Source: Apium graveolens | Lineage: Eukaryota > Streptophyta > Magnoliopsida > Apiales > Apiaceae | Assembly (NCBI RefSeq): GCF_009905375.1 | Contig: NC_133652.1 | Coordinates: 121,789,797-121,853,796 of the forward strand | DNA: 64,000 bases | Reading direction: 5' to 3' | Shown: piece after piece, positions 33,702 through 46,396 of the stretch | Layout of the letters: each line of letters begins with the position of its first letter | How positions within the stretch are numbered: the first letter of the stretch is position 1 | Notes under the pieces: model-generated | Database searches by the model: none | Told to the model about the DNA's origin: nothing | What the model saw: the letters and a program-made list of their open reading frames with translations, nothing else | Position numbers and translations under genes: made by a program

Positions 33702-35359
33702 TGAAAGGAATATGTCCTAAGTCCAATCGTGTATTAGGATTTAGGAATAACTTTTATGTAATCTGTTTTGATTTCATTGATATTAATAAAGACTTGTTTT
33801 GTTTTTATTACGGGCTTTATCTATTTAAGTGTTTAAATAAGATATACCATAGTTTAGAGTAAAGCTTTTTATGGATTATGATGAGATCATAATAGTGAGA
33901 CCTAAAAAGATGATAACTCTAAACTTAAATAGTTCCTGGTCGTAGGATTACTAACTGGTAATTAATAATCCGCAGAGATCGGTACATACTATGCTTGCTT
34001 CATTATGAAGGATGTCTGTTCTCATAGACATTTGTGTGGTGACACTATAGCTAGTATGTAGGTGCTTATTATGGAATAAGTTCACTGAACATGACTCGCA
34101 CAGCTGAACAACTGATGGAGTTCACTCACGTGTCAGCAGTTGTTCACATAGTGATAGTTGTACAAGTATCCTTAGACTTGAGGTCATCATAGTCATCTTG
34201 TGTACACTGAACTATGCTTTGGTTTAGTTCTTAGTCTCCAGGGACAATTATTAGGGCTCTTCTGGGTATAGGAATTTGTACATGAAGATAGTGTATGATC
34301 AATAAAGGATCTACCCCTTCCAGTGAAGGAAGCGAATGTTCAAGGCTGATCCACTAATGCTAGTTCAGGAATCTCTGGCCAGAGTAAATGAAATTAGAAA
34401 GGAGTTTCTAATTTGCATAGAACTACGCATAGTAAATGGTAAGCAAGTGATTAAATTAGATAGGCTTGACACGAGATCCATGCATTGTATTTGATCGGGA
34501 CATTGTAGGGTAGAAGGAGTTTATTGTACGGTAACTATTCACTGACAGGTTCTTGGTATTCTAAGCAGTGAATTCATATTATCCGGATAGTCGCGATATG
34601 TTGAGAAGCATCACTCACGATGTAGAATAAATGTGATTAATTAATTAATCATATTTAAAAAATTAGAGAATTTATATAAATAATGATAAAATAGTTTTAT
34701 TATTATTTATTTCTACTACCGGCTTAATATTGAACCTACAGGGTCACACCATAAAAAGAGAATGATTTTATGGTGGAGGAATTAATTAATAATGGCTAAT
34801 AATTATTTATTTATGAAATAAATAATTAATTGGCAAATTTAATAATTGATTAAATTAGATTTAATTGATTATAAATTAATTAAGAAAAGTTCTTAATATT
34901 ATTAATTAAAGGATTTAATTTTTGGAAATTAAATCAAGAGAGAGAATTATTTCTAAAGTGTTTAGAAAAGGGATTAATAATTAAAAGGTATTTTAATTAT
35001 TAATGAGAATAATAAATGGGATAATAATAATATTTATGGGAAAATTTCAGCTGAAAATTTTGCCTATAAATACACTATTATAGACCCTATTTTATTCTAA
35101 CCCCAGAAACCCAAAAGTTTTAGAAAACCAAATTCTCTCCACCTCCTCCTCCTCCTAAAAGTCGTTTTCTTGGTGGATACCGGTGGAGTGCTTCACACTT
35201 GAGGAGCAACTGCTAAGGATCTCTGATCGTTGTCTCCGAATTATTTTAAAAGGTTAGATTCGATCCCTCGAATTTTTATTCACGATTTATATGCTTTTAT
35301 TTGGATTTTGTATGTGTAAAAGTATTTTGTCATGCCCCCGCTGCGTTAAAAATCCAACA
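33702..35359 (+). repeat. copia-2 3' LTR
   Basis: 1658 bp, nearly identical to the 5' LTR (11 substitutions and one 3-bp deletion in an AAT repeat by eye). TATA at 35065-35072. Confidence 0.95.
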
Positions 35360-36092
35360 TGGCTTTCATTGATAATTAAAGCACTTGAGCCATCTACAAC
35401 ATGTCCTTGACCAGATCTCAATGATTTCCTTTGAATCATTTCTAGTTCATATATTTTAAGAATTCCATATAGAACTTCCAGTATTATTCTGCTCAAGTCT
35501 CTCCCTTCCCTGATTTCTAAGATTTTCTGTTATAAATGATCAGAGAGAGTAAATAAGAACTTTAAGTTCACTTCTTCAGCTTCATAGTATTTGTCATGGA
35601 GCTGCAAGTCATTTATCAGCTTATTGATTCTTTCAAACACATCACTTTCTTTTGGTTTGGCCATAAAACCTTCATATTGTGAAATCAGTATCCTTTTTTG
35701 ATTAGATCTAACTTTCTCAGTTCCTTCACAGAGTATTTCAATCTTTTTTCCCAGATTTTCTTGGTAGTGTCATAATTAACAATATTGTTGTACATCACAT
35801 TGTCAAGTGACTCTATCAATATTAGCTGCAAGCCACTATCCAGGGAAACTTTCTCCTTTTCAGGCTCAGTGTACTCAGAAGGGTCTTTTGGAGCATAATG
35901 AGCTGGAATGACCACATCACCATCTGTTGATTCTTCAACTCTGACCATAGGAGTGAAGGACCCATTTTTGAGAATATGAATATAGAGTGGATTGGCCATC
36001 CCGATAAATAACAACATTTTCTTTTTCCAAAGAGTGTAGTTAGCTTTATCAAATATAGGAATTTTGATGCTACTGATCTTCTGTGTGTTCAT
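35360..36092 (-). pseudogene. SIRE gag N-terminal part
   Basis: ATG at 36092 (MNTQKISSIKIPIF), open to 35685, then after a break readable to the copia-2 insertion at 35359. Typical copia gag opening with KANYTLWKKKM and SLDNVMYNNI, then ELRKLDLIKKGY. It would form the particle shell. The rest of gag is at 27373 and lower. Confidence 0.87.
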
Positions 36093-36130
36093 TCTTCCAA
36101 GATCTTGAATCTGTTTACTTTCAGATTTTT

Positions 36131-36141
36131 CTGTGATACCA
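36131..36141 (-). other. SIRE primer-binding site
   Basis: Minus strand TGGTATCACAG, two bases after the LTR end. One base differs from the usual copia PBS TGGTATCAGAG (initiator tRNA-Met). Confidence 0.75.
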
Positions 36142-36143
36142 CT

Positions 36144-37559
36144 TGTTAGGAAATGAATAACACACAGGGGGGGGGTGAATGTGTTTTACTGTTTTTATGC
36201 TTTTCTTGAGCTTTTTATGGCTGAACAAGGTAAATTAAATCTTGTACTGAAATGTGTTACTACATAAATTAAACATGTAATAATAAAGAACACAGATCTT
36301 TTCAAAACTCACTTAATTTTATATTAAAATTAAGAATGTTTTGCTATAAAATTTCTAGGCTCTTTGTTGATAAATAGCTTAGCTTCTTCTTGAGAGTGTT
36401 AAAAGATTTTCTATCTGAATTGTAACAACTGACTAAAGGACCAGTGTTAACTTTATAATTTCGTTAACTTACTGGTTTACACAGTGTACAATAAGACATG
36501 CTATTAACTTTAGTAAACTGTCACTTGTCATTTCCATTTCAGGAAAAGTGTATCTTTTATTTTTGGCTTAGCATATCTTAGCAACCTGTGTTTACTTTGA
36601 TCTTCCTTTGTCAGTTAATATTCACCATTGATCTTGCACATACTTCAAGCTGCTTTTTGTAGACTTGTCAATCCAGCTGTTTGGATTGTTTGTTGATTGT
36701 TAATCTTGAATATTGAACTGGTCTGCAAATTGTACTTTGAGATTTTACCTCGAGATCTCCATTTGGTCTATAGAGAACTTGACATCTCGATAAGTATATT
36801 GGCTTATCAAGATCTCTAATACTCCATAGTTAATTTTACTTGTAGAGGTCTCTGAGTTCTCTATAAGAGAATTTGGCTTGTCGAGATCTCTAGTCTTCAT
36901 ATCTTCACTTTTACTTATCGATATTTCTGAGTTCTCTAGTGGTTTATTGACTTATCGATAACTCAGAGTTCTCTAGTCAAATTTGACTTGTCGATAACTC
37001 AAAGTTCTATAGTAAATTTTGGCTTATCGATATCTCTGAGTTCTCTAGTGGAATTTGACTTATCGATAACTCAGAGTTCTCTAATGAATGTTGACTTGTC
37101 GATAACTCTGAGTTTTCTAGTGAAGAAATGACTTGCCGATATCTCTAATCTTCATGTCTTCAATTTGGCTTGTCGATATCTCTCTATGAGATCTCTATAA
37201 GCTTTTATGACTTCTCGATACGTCATTTGGAGTTCTCGAGTGACTTCTCTATAACACTAAATCCGTGACTTGTAAAGATCTTTGACTTAGAATATTTTTA
37301 TCCGAACAGATTTATTTAACTCCAAACTTCTTCATAATTTTTCTGAGGCATGATCTTCTATCTTCTTCTAGATAGAATCCTTAGACTTGATACTGTTTAA
37401 ACAAAAAGACTCCAGTGTGCTCTTTTACATTTTTACAGACTTTAAATGTTACAAGTACAAATGCAAACTAAGATTACAATACAACTTACTTAGGGTTGTT
37501 AATTTGACTTAGTCTTATTAAAGTACATGCATGTCTTGCACAACACTCTTTAAACAACA
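36144..37559 (-). repeat. SIRE 5' LTR
   Basis: About 1416 bp. On the plus strand it begins TGTTAGGAAATG and ends TAAACAACA, so on the minus strand it runs TGTTGTTTA to CCTAACA. The inner end fixes well because the PBS follows. The outer end is set by the TG and loss of recognisable motifs. A G-run is at 36167-36175. The TCGA palindrome array is at 36780-37252. A weak TATA candidate (minus strand TTATAAAG) is near 36452-36459. Confidence 0.75.
36780..37252. repeat. TCGA palindrome array in the SIRE LTR
   Basis: About twelve copies of (A/G)CTT(A/G)TCGATAACTC-like motifs, many followed by AGAGTTCTCTAG. The consensus half sites form a palindrome around TCGA. The same family of motifs precedes the internal TATA at 21753. 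Confidence 0.78.
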
Positions 37560-39666
37560 ATTGTTAGAATTTTACCAATTAGTCTACTCCCTTCGTCCTA
37601 TTCAATTGTATACGGTATTGACGTAATTAGTCTATTGACGTTGAGTTCCCGAATTTTTTAGATGATGAAAAGAAATTAATTAAATCTTGTAGAAAACAAA
37701 GAAAATATTTGATACATAATTTTCTTTCTCATGGTCCTAAATTTTTGAAGGAAGGAAGAGAAAGTAAAAATTTGTTAAAATATTTAATGTAACTATTAAT
37801 GTAATTAATCTTTTTATCCCGATCATCTCATTTTTGTACAGATTTTTTTTAAATGAAATTGATTCATATTTATTCTCTTTTTATGTTCTTTTTTTTTTCA
37901 AAAATCTCAATAACACCTTAAAAAAATAAATAAATACAAATAATTTTCTTTTTCTCCAAATTGAAACTCGGGAACACAATGAAAATATTTATATAGAAGA
38001 AAAAATAAATTAGAATAATTTTTAAATTATCGTTTACGGGAACTTGAAATTTATGTCGAACTCAGGTCCCTCAATATACACAACTCAATGGGACATGCGG
38101 GTAGATAGTGTAATACTGAGTTATACATACCATTAGCTAAGTTGGGGGGTTAAAAAGGTTTGGAAGGTTATCTCAGTTAAAACTGTTGTTTATTATGGAA
38201 ATCAGATACCCCCGGAGCAACTTGCCTAAAAAGACACGAGGCATGTTTTCGGTGATCCTTTCGCTGTACAGAGAGATACGTCCTTATATTTTTATTCCAC
38301 CGACGGTGAAACTCGAGTTTAATACTACTAATACAAGTATAACACTCCTTTTGTCTTGTAGTTGAAGTCTCAATTAAACAATCCTTTAAAATATTTGACT
38401 TTAGTACTTTCTGAGATGAAGATTAATCAAAATAGACTAAAGGAAAAAAAATGGATAGATACTAGATAGGTTAGTGAAAATCAAAACTAGCATCGGAGTG
38501 TCTCTTACAAGATAGTATAACTCTATATAATTTATATTTGAGCGAGAATCAAAATTAGAAATTGAGAATCTCTTATTATTTGAAATATTTCATCATACTT
38601 TGTTAACAAATTAATTTTAAAGAGTAGAAGAATCAATATTTTTATGTCACGGAAGGAATACAATTTTGATCGAATAAGAAAAGAATAAAATGTCCATTAT
38701 GCAAAGTATTACTATTATATATATCAATAAATTATGATCTTTTAACTTTGTTATTTCATAAGCTCGGCTTCCCTTTTGTAGTAAATATTTTAATTTTTGA
38801 AAAAATGAATGTTGTAATTATTACTTTTGTACTAACTAAATAGACATGGATACTGAATTTTACGAATGTAATTTGCTAAAATAGATTTTGATTACTATCG
38901 TAGAAGAATCCGTATATCCGATGGGAGGATGCGAAAATACGTGTTTCGGAATATTCGATATAAGGACTCGACATGCGACCCAAATATTATTGAATCTTAG
39001 GATATAGTAGACTTTGACTTATTTTAAACTCGAAATCGGGACTTGAACCAATTTATAAAAAAAGCTCAAAATATAACAGAAATTATGACAATAAAGATGT
39101 TTAAACTCATGTAATTAATGTTAGCTTATAAAACAGAAATATTTGTTATTAATGTTGATCATATAAAAAAACAAGGACGAAGCGAGGAAGGACCCTCCCG
39201 AGGGTTCCACGACAAAGAAAGTGACCCCAAACGGCCCAGATACTATCTACCAAATGACGACACTCATTAGTACATATCCAACACATCCGTTAGAATTAAC
39301 TTTGTTCTTCATTTCAGTCGATGACTTTTCCATTTTGTCACTTCGCATTTTAGTTTCATATTTAATACACTTTTCTTATAGGAGTAAATCTCTTTTACTT
39401 GATATATCTTGTTTAAATAAAGTTGTTTGCCGTAGATATTAGAGTGATACACATGAAAAAACCCTACTTTCATCAAATAATATTATTATACTTAAATAGA
39501 TAGGGCCACGTATTGAACTTTTTTTTCATTAATTCGCACTAAATTTGATAAATCTATTAATCAATCATGGGTTCTGACAGAACAATTTTTTCGAACTTAG
39601 ATTTCTTCAAATCAAGTCGTAACAAGTTTATTGAATTCAATTTCATTTTTTGGTGGAAATAATGTA
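37560..39666. other. Intergenic region left of the gene island
   Basis: AT-rich, no supported gene. A lone Stowaway-like end (CTCCCTTCGTCC) is at about 37587 without a clear partner. A weakly inverted pair, CTCCTTTTGTC at about 38346 and GACATAAAAATA/GTCACGGAAGGAAT at about 38640, may mark an old MITE. Nothing else seen. Confidence 0.45.
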
Positions 39667-39925
39667 CTCCCTCCGTCCCGTTAAACGTTTCCTATTTTGA
39701 CTTTCGGTACTGTTTACGGTAAGCGATTGACTAGTAATTTATGTCTAATGTATAATATCAAACATAGTCATGAGTGATCTCGTTGGATTCGTATTTATCA
39801 GTACTTTAATATAGTGAAATTTTTATATTTAATATTAATACGAATTTAAAGATATTAACAATCAAAAGTATGCATTGACAAACATGTCCAAGACAAATAT
39901 GTTACGTTTTTAGGGACGGAGAGAG
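39667..39925. mobile_element. Stowaway MITE upstream of the coiled-coil gene
   Basis: About 259 bp with ends CTCCCTCCGTCCC and GGGACGGAGAGAG, flanked by TA on both sides (39665-39666, 39926-39927). Non-coding. About 1.1 kb before the host gene ATG. Confidence 0.85.
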
Positions 39926-41060
39926 TATTTGTTAAGTTCAATGTAAAGTATCAAGTCAGAAATTTGATAAAATAAAACATTTAATATTAATATTTACTAG
40001 TTGGTTTTTTAATTTAAAAAAATAAAAACAGCTAATTCAAACAGTTAAGCAACGCAGACCCTATAAAATGATTCCGCAGCCTACTATTCCAGTTTAAAGG
40101 CTAAAGAGCAAGGACATTAATGTCAGACCATCTGTAATTTCATTTTTTTATTATAAACCCAGAGAAGCTTCCGCTTCAATTTATACATATTTATAAGTTC
40201 CATACCTACTTTTCGATATGTGTGAAGTAAAAATCTATGAACCAGATAATTATCAAAATAAATAAAAAAAATCTATAAACAAGATAGAAAGTTTCTATCA
40301 TATCATATTTTGAGCTTGTTATTGACCAAAATATATACTCTTACTATTGAAGTAAAAATATTCACATTTGTAATGACCATTTACTTCAAAAAGTTTGTTT
40401 TTAAAAGTAAACATAATTTTTTATATATTTTCTAGAAAATATTAAAAACAAAGGACGAAAAAAATTAAAACATGTGTCAACAAGCGGTTAAACTCTGAGA
40501 TTAAAAGTGCAAGACACGTACAAATAGTAATCGATTAGCAGAAAAAAATAAATATAATTTTTTTATATGCATGTGTAATTTAATTATTCAACACATCACT
40601 CCTTTGAATAGTCCCATCTTTTTCGAGATGACTGTTGCATTTTCCACACAAGACCCAAACAGCAGTGAATTTTAGCTAAAAAAAGATAAAAGAGTTGTGA
40701 TCAAACACACACAAATAAAGAGAGATAGAGAAGAAACTTTTTAAGATCTGCTAAATTTTAGTCTCTAATTTTTAGCTCATAAATTACCTTAAAGACTTCC
40801 CATACAAATCTTGAATACAAAAAAGATTCAATCTTTAACTCGGTTGGACTCACATTGAGTTAACTCACTCTTCTCAAGTCCCATCACTCTTTCTCTACTG
40901 TGTGTGTGTGAGTGTTTACTAGACTTCTAGGCCACATATTTGACATTTTCAGTTCAAAATTTGAACTGGGTATTTTTTAAAATGGTCATATTTGTGATCT
41001 CTGAGCTGAAATGGTGATTTTCCGGCAGTCTCGCCGGAGCTCCGGTTGAAAAAGTCAAAA
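39926..41060. other. Upstream region and 5' UTR of the coiled-coil gene
   Basis: No ORF supported. The last 300-400 bp change to CT-rich sequence with a (TG)n run near 40900-40914, like a plant 5' UTR. I could not place a convincing TATA box. Confidence 0.45.
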
Positions 41061-44000
41061 ATGTTTAAGTCGGCCAGATGGAGGAGCGACAAGAACAAGA
41101 TCAAAGCTGTTTTCAGATTACAGTTTCATGCTACTCAGGTTCAATATAATAAAATGTTTAATATCCCTCCAAGTTTTACATTTTGTTAGATCAAGATTTT
41201 GCCATATTGGGTGTTAATGTATGTGTGATTTTAGTGTGAATCAGTAGGTGTGTTTAAAGTTACAATTTTTATGTTTTTATATAAAGTTAAGGTTTTTTTG
41301 GGTATTTCTAGTATATTTAGTGCATCAAATTTTGAAGTACTTGGAAGTGATATTGAATTCTTGATACTACCATATTTACTAGCATTGTTGAAGTGAAGAT
41401 TTTGTTCTTATACCCTTCATTTGTTTTTCTGTTATGTAAAGTTTATGATTTAGTTTAGGGTGTTGAAATGAGTCTGTAATACTAGTATTCACAGTTAAGT
41501 TTGATCTGGAAGGTAGTGGATAAAATCTTTGAGTTAGTGTAGTAATTTGTTGATGTTGTACTTTTTCTGATTGTAATGAAGATTTAAACTAGATTTTTCT
41601 TCATTATATTGACATTGATTATCGATGGTGTGTGATATAGGTGTCACTGTCGGGAGGGGATTCGTTGATGATATCAGTGATTCCTGCTGATGTTGGAAAG
41701 CCAACGGCAAAGTTGGAGAAAGTGAAAATTAATAATGCAGGCTGTTATTGGGAGAAGCCTATTTACGAAACTGTGAAGTTCGTTCAGGATCCTAGAACTG
41801 GGAAGATTAATGAGAGATTATATCACTTTATCATAGCAACCGTAAAAAATATTTGAATCTGATCTTTGTGTAACTAGCAAGAGTGGAATGTATTAAATTT
41901 GACTAATGGCTTGTTGACAACTTGTAGGATTCGTCAAAATTTGGTATCCTTGGTGAGGTTTCGTTTGATTTTGCAAATTATGCGGGGGCCAAAAAGCTTA
42001 CTTCGCTGTCTCTACCACTTAAAACCGCCAAATTTGAGGCTGTGTTGCATGTTAGTTCTTATTTTTTACCTTCCTATATTTCCCAGTCTTTCTTCTTGCA
42101 ACTACGTATAATCCTGCTTGTCAATTTATTTGACATCGAAAGCACTATTCTCACTGAAACATGTTCTATTAGTCCAAGTTATAGCAGGTTGTAGTTGTTT
42201 CTCATATGTGTGGTTATTTGGAACAGGTTTCAATAGAGAGGATACAGGATACTGTTGATCAAAGGTATGTATAATTGTAAAATATTTAATCATATTATAA
42301 TTGTGTGCATCATCTGACTTTGACTGCGGTTACTGAGTTGTAGGGAAGCTGGAGAGGGTGAAAATTTCAAACATGGTTCGGAGGATGAGATCTTATACAC
42401 ACACCGTACCAATAGTGATATAGAAGTAAACCTAAAAACCGAATCGTCACAAGGCCTTATTCAGGCACAATCAAATTTTCGATTTTTTTTTTAAAATATT
42501 TAATTTGAAAAGGAGTATTGATTATTATGCATTGATCAATATTTTGTAATCCTATGCAATCTTTTTTTATTGTTTACTAGGATGGATCTTCGGATAAAGT
42601 CGTGACCCATGTTGCTGAGTTGAAAGGAAATCGCTGGGCATCTACTGCATCCGATGTTACTATATCAAGTTCAGATAGCGTATCTGGTCCTGATACATTT
42701 CAAGAATATGGCATGAAGGACAAAATCATAAAAACCAACTCTGTATCATCACATGGTCATGTCTCATTACTTCAGACGCCAACACCTGATGCCTCACCAG
42801 CAGTCCAAGAGGAACAACAGAGGTTACAATCAGAATGGTCTGGAGGTTCTGCTCCTGATGTAAGCACAGATGACTCGTCAAACAGCCCCAGTCAGACTCT
42901 GTTAAGGGGAAGGTCTCAAGATGCCTCTGATATCTTGATTGACAAACTTAAAACTGAACTAGCTGTTCTTGCTAGACAGTCCGAAGTTTCAGAACTAGAG
43001 TTACAGACTCTTCGTAAGAATATTGTAAAGGAGAGCAAAAGGGGTCAGGATCTTTCAAGAGAACTTTATAGTGTTAAAGAGGAGAGAGATGCTTTCAGAA
43101 AAGAGTGCGAAAGACTCAAAGACTTGCAGAAACGTTCCGAGGCTGCTAAAGTTCGGAACAAGTTGCAAGTTGATGGAGGGGATCCTCGGGCACTTCTTGA
43201 AGAACTGCGACAAGAACTGAACCATGAGAAGGAATTAAATGCGAATCTTCGTATACAGCTTAAAAAGACACAAGAATCGAACTCCGAGTTACTTTTTGCC
43301 GTGCGTGACCTAGATGAGATGCTAGAAGCAAAGAATAATGAGATACTAGAACTGTCAAACAAATCAGCGAGAAGTGAGAATGCATTTAGCTCACATGTAA
43401 GTAACTCCAAATGTGATGCCGATGTTGATGAAGACCAGATAGCACTAGAAGAACTTGTTAAGGATCACAGTAATGTTAAGGATGCTTTCCAGCTAGAGGA
43501 AAAAATCACGGACCTTTTCAGTGAACTAGATAATTGTAAGAGGGACAGGGACGATCTGGAAGTGCAAATGGAGCAGCTTTCCCTTGACTATGAGATTTTA
43601 AAGCAGGAAAACCATGACATCTCATATAAACTGGAGCAGAGTCAAGTGCAGGAACAACTGAAGATGCAGTATGAATGTTCAACTTCTTATGCCACTTTAA
43701 ATGATCTTGAAGCACAGATTGAGAGTTTGGAGAATGAGCTCAAGAAGCAGTCAGAAGAATTTTCAGGATCTTTGATTACCATAAGTGAACTTGAAAATCA
43801 TGTGAAGATCTTACAAGAAGAGCTGGAAAAGCAGGCACAAGGTTTTGAAGCAGATCTAGAAGTGCTTACTAGTGCCAAGGTTGAGCAAGAAAAGAGAGCC
43901 ATTAGAGCAGAGGAAACCCTGAGAAAAGCACAGCGGCAGAATGTCAATACAGCAGAGAGGCTACAAAAGGAATTCAAGGGGATTTATATGAAAATATTAT

Positions 44001-46345
44001 CCACTTTAGATGTGAATGATAAGCTAGCTACAAAAGCACTGACTGAAGCAAATGAATTTCGTCTAGAGAAAAATTATCTAGAGGAAATGCTCCAGCAAGC
44101 CAAGAAAGAGGTTCAGTCAGTTACGGACCTATATGAAGCAAAGTTGCTCGAACTTTCAAACCAAATACATTCCAAGACAAAAGAAATGGAGCAGATACAA
44201 TTAGAAAGTGAATATAAGTCCAATGAGACGGAAAGTCAAAGAAAGCTTACTGAAGAAACTCAGAGACTCCTTTCAGAAGAAATATTGACGCTGCAGTCTG
44301 AAATTGAAAGACTTACAAAAGAAAACAGTATCTTCTCTGAGCAGGAAAGGCAGAATGAAAATTTGAGAGCTGAGCTGAATCAATTGAAGTTGTCAAGTAC
44401 CAATCTCTCAGAAGAAAGCCTATCACTGCAATCTCAAATTGAAAGACTTAGGCAAGAAAATAGTGCTTTCTCTGAGCAGCAAGAGCAGGTTGAAACTTTA
44501 AGAGCAGAGCTAGAAGAAATGAAGAAATCTATTGAGGAGACTGAGATCCAGGTATTAAGAGGCATTGCTGAAGGCGATGAATTAGAACTCACAGGCACAT
44601 TGCTTAAGATGGAGGTGGAAAAGTTACAAAAAGAATTAAACACTATGACGAGTGTCAAGGATGAAATAGAATTAATGGCTGAAAATCTTCAGTTAGAGGT
44701 GAAAAGACTCGAGACTATATATAATGAATTAAAACACTCTGTTTTAGAAGATGAGTTGGAGAATGAAATACTCAGGAAGCAGGTGATTCAACTTACAGAT
44801 GATGTAAAGATAAAGGATAATATGTTAAGCATTGTTGAGAAAAAAATAAGAGATGAATACAGTCAAGCACCTGTCTTCGAAGTTCATAAAACAATAAATT
44901 CTGAATCTGTCCCTGCTTGTGATTCCATGGAATGTGTCAATCTGGTCAAGAAAATAAGATCGCTCGAGGTAAAACTGCCATGTGATGCTTTTAAACATTT
45001 TCCACAAATTGTAGATCATGAATGTTCCTTGCTATGGGTGAACTTCCCTTGCTTTAGTCTCTCTAATACTTAGGGTCATGAAATGTAGATTCCTTGAAAT
45101 CTTCTACATGTTTGGTTTACAGTTGTAGATGTCTGCTGTTCTGATGATTTTGAATGTTCAACAGGAGCAAATCAAGCTGAATGAAGTTTCTCTTAAGACC
45201 TCATCAACTGCATTTTTGGGGAAGGAGAAAGATCTCCATATCAAGATTGAAGAGCTGGAAACAAGTTTGGATATGCTCCATCAAAATGCTGAATGTTTCA
45301 GTGGATACAAGATCCAGAATGTAAGGGATTTACATATAGATATTGAATTAGAGAAGGTCATGCATAACATATTTTGTCAACCTATAGCTATAAGTATTGG
45401 TCATGTACCAAGAAACTTCACACAACCTCCATTCTAAGTTTCAAGATTGAAGCTTGTCCTTACATGTCATTCTAATTTCAAGCTTGTCCTTACATGACTT
45501 GTTGCTCTCTGCATATCCCTAGTGTTGGATCCTAGTGGACACCCCTCTTCTCATGTGAACAAGAGGCCCCCCTGCTTTCTTACCTGCACAAAAATGGCAT
45601 GTCATATGGCCTAGTCCCAAATGAGCTGTAGCTAATTTTTCCACTTGGGAACATTGGTAGATGTTAAATTTGTTCTCAAAATAATCAAGTCGACCTAGCT
45701 CTCGGATCAGTTTCAAGTATACAAATTAAAAAAGACCTTTAAGAATCACCTTTATTCAAAACTAACGAAGGTATAACTGCCAATAAATGCAGGAAGCTAG
45801 TGATGCAGAGGGATTCAGTCTAAAAACTGGAGTAGAAGAAGAATCAGTAGTTACTGCCGGAGATACAAGTTCAACTGAAAGCACATCTGTGAATGAATGC
45901 CCGAAGTCATTTGGAGATAGGTACTGTTTAATGTGTACTGCTAAGTTCATAATATGCAATTGTTTGGGTTCCCGTGGTCTGTTTATTGCTAAGTATGTAA
46001 AAGTAACCTAAAGCAGATTATCTCAAATGAAACGTAAATACCTTTCTCAATCAAGGGAAACATTCTTATAAAACTTGTATTTACCTACACAGCAACACTG
46101 ACATTTCATTAGAGGAGGGACTTCAAAACTCCGCAACCCTTTCCAAAGATCAAGGAACTCTCACTGAATCATCCCATGAAATGACATTACTGAAGGCCAG
46201 AAATCGATCAATGGAAGGTGAACTGAAGGATATGCAAGAGAGATATTCAGCTATAAGTCTCAAATTCGCTGAGGTAGAGGGTGAAAGACAAAAGCTTGTA
46301 ATGAAATTGCGCAGCATAAAAAATTCAAAAAAGAGCTTATCTTGA
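41061..46345 (+). CDS. NT-type C2 domain plus long coiled-coil protein (myosin heavy chain-like)
   Basis: Nine exons with GT-AG introns and consistent phases: 41061-41138, 41641-41841, 41928-42050, 42227-42264, 42344-42425, 42581-44968, 45165-45320, 45793-45920, 46093-46345. They sum to 3447 nt, 1148 residues, with no internal stop. The start MFKSARWRSDKNKIKAVF is the conserved opening of plant NT-C2 proteins, which fixes the ATG. Residues 1 to about 147 are the NT-C2 domain (membrane- or cytoskeleton-associated in relatives). Residues about 175-290 are Ser/Asp-rich and disordered. About 290-970 and onward is heptad-rich coiled coil, with two similar blocks in exon 6 (EEILTLQSEIERLTKENS and EESLSLQSQIERLRQENS). 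Arabidopsis relatives are called myosin heavy chain-related but have no motor domain. The exact role is not known. Exon 5's donor GTAAAC is my choice by phase. Confidence 0.9.
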
Positions 46346-46390
46346 ATATGCGGAGAATCTTGAAATTACACTTCTGATAAAGTTTCAGAA

Positions 46391-46396
46391 AATAAA
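46391..46396 (+). terminator. Poly(A) signal of the coiled-coil gene
   Basis: AATAAA 46 bp after the stop codon at 46343-46345, followed by TTGTATATTG-rich sequence typical of plant 3' ends. Confidence 0.6.

Larger units (their letters stand above)
27374..35359 (+). mobile_element. Complete copia retrotransposon copia-2, pol defective
   Basis: 7986 bp with LTRs at 27374-29034 and 33702-35359 and the perfect 5-bp duplication TGGCT (27369-27373 and 35360-35364). Comparing the LTRs by eye gives 11 substitutions and one 3-bp indel in about 1.66 kb (about 0.7%), so insertion was recent. PBS and PPT are good. The coding region is badly damaged: a stop in gag, shifts in protease and integrase, and loss of much of RT and RNase H including the YVDD box. 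It lies in the gag of the minus-strand SIRE element. Related to copia-1. Probably moved by proteins of another copy. Confidence 0.95.
6200..37559 (-). mobile_element. SIRE/Maximus-type Ty1/copia element, interrupted by nested insertions
   Basis: Minus-strand copia element read from its 5' LTR (36144-37559) leftwards: PBS, gag (split by copia-2), protease, integrase, RT, RNase H, a spacer of about 0.9 kb with its own TATA box, then a third ORF (20568-21611, split by the gypsy element, continuing 9536 to 6226). Its 3' LTR is left of the window beyond copia-1. Two CCHC knuckles, a coiled coil in gag, and an extra ORF after pol on the same strand fit the SIRE/Maximus lineage. Removing the nested elements at their TSDs (ATCCT, TGGCT) restores continuity. 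Multiple stops and frameshifts show that it is dead. Confidence 0.85.

Noticed and set aside
42427..42580. Extending exon 5 of the coiled-coil gene through VNLKTESSQGLIQAQSNF
   Set aside because: No GT donor in the right phase after this stretch, while GTAAAC at 42426 gives a clean phase-0 join.
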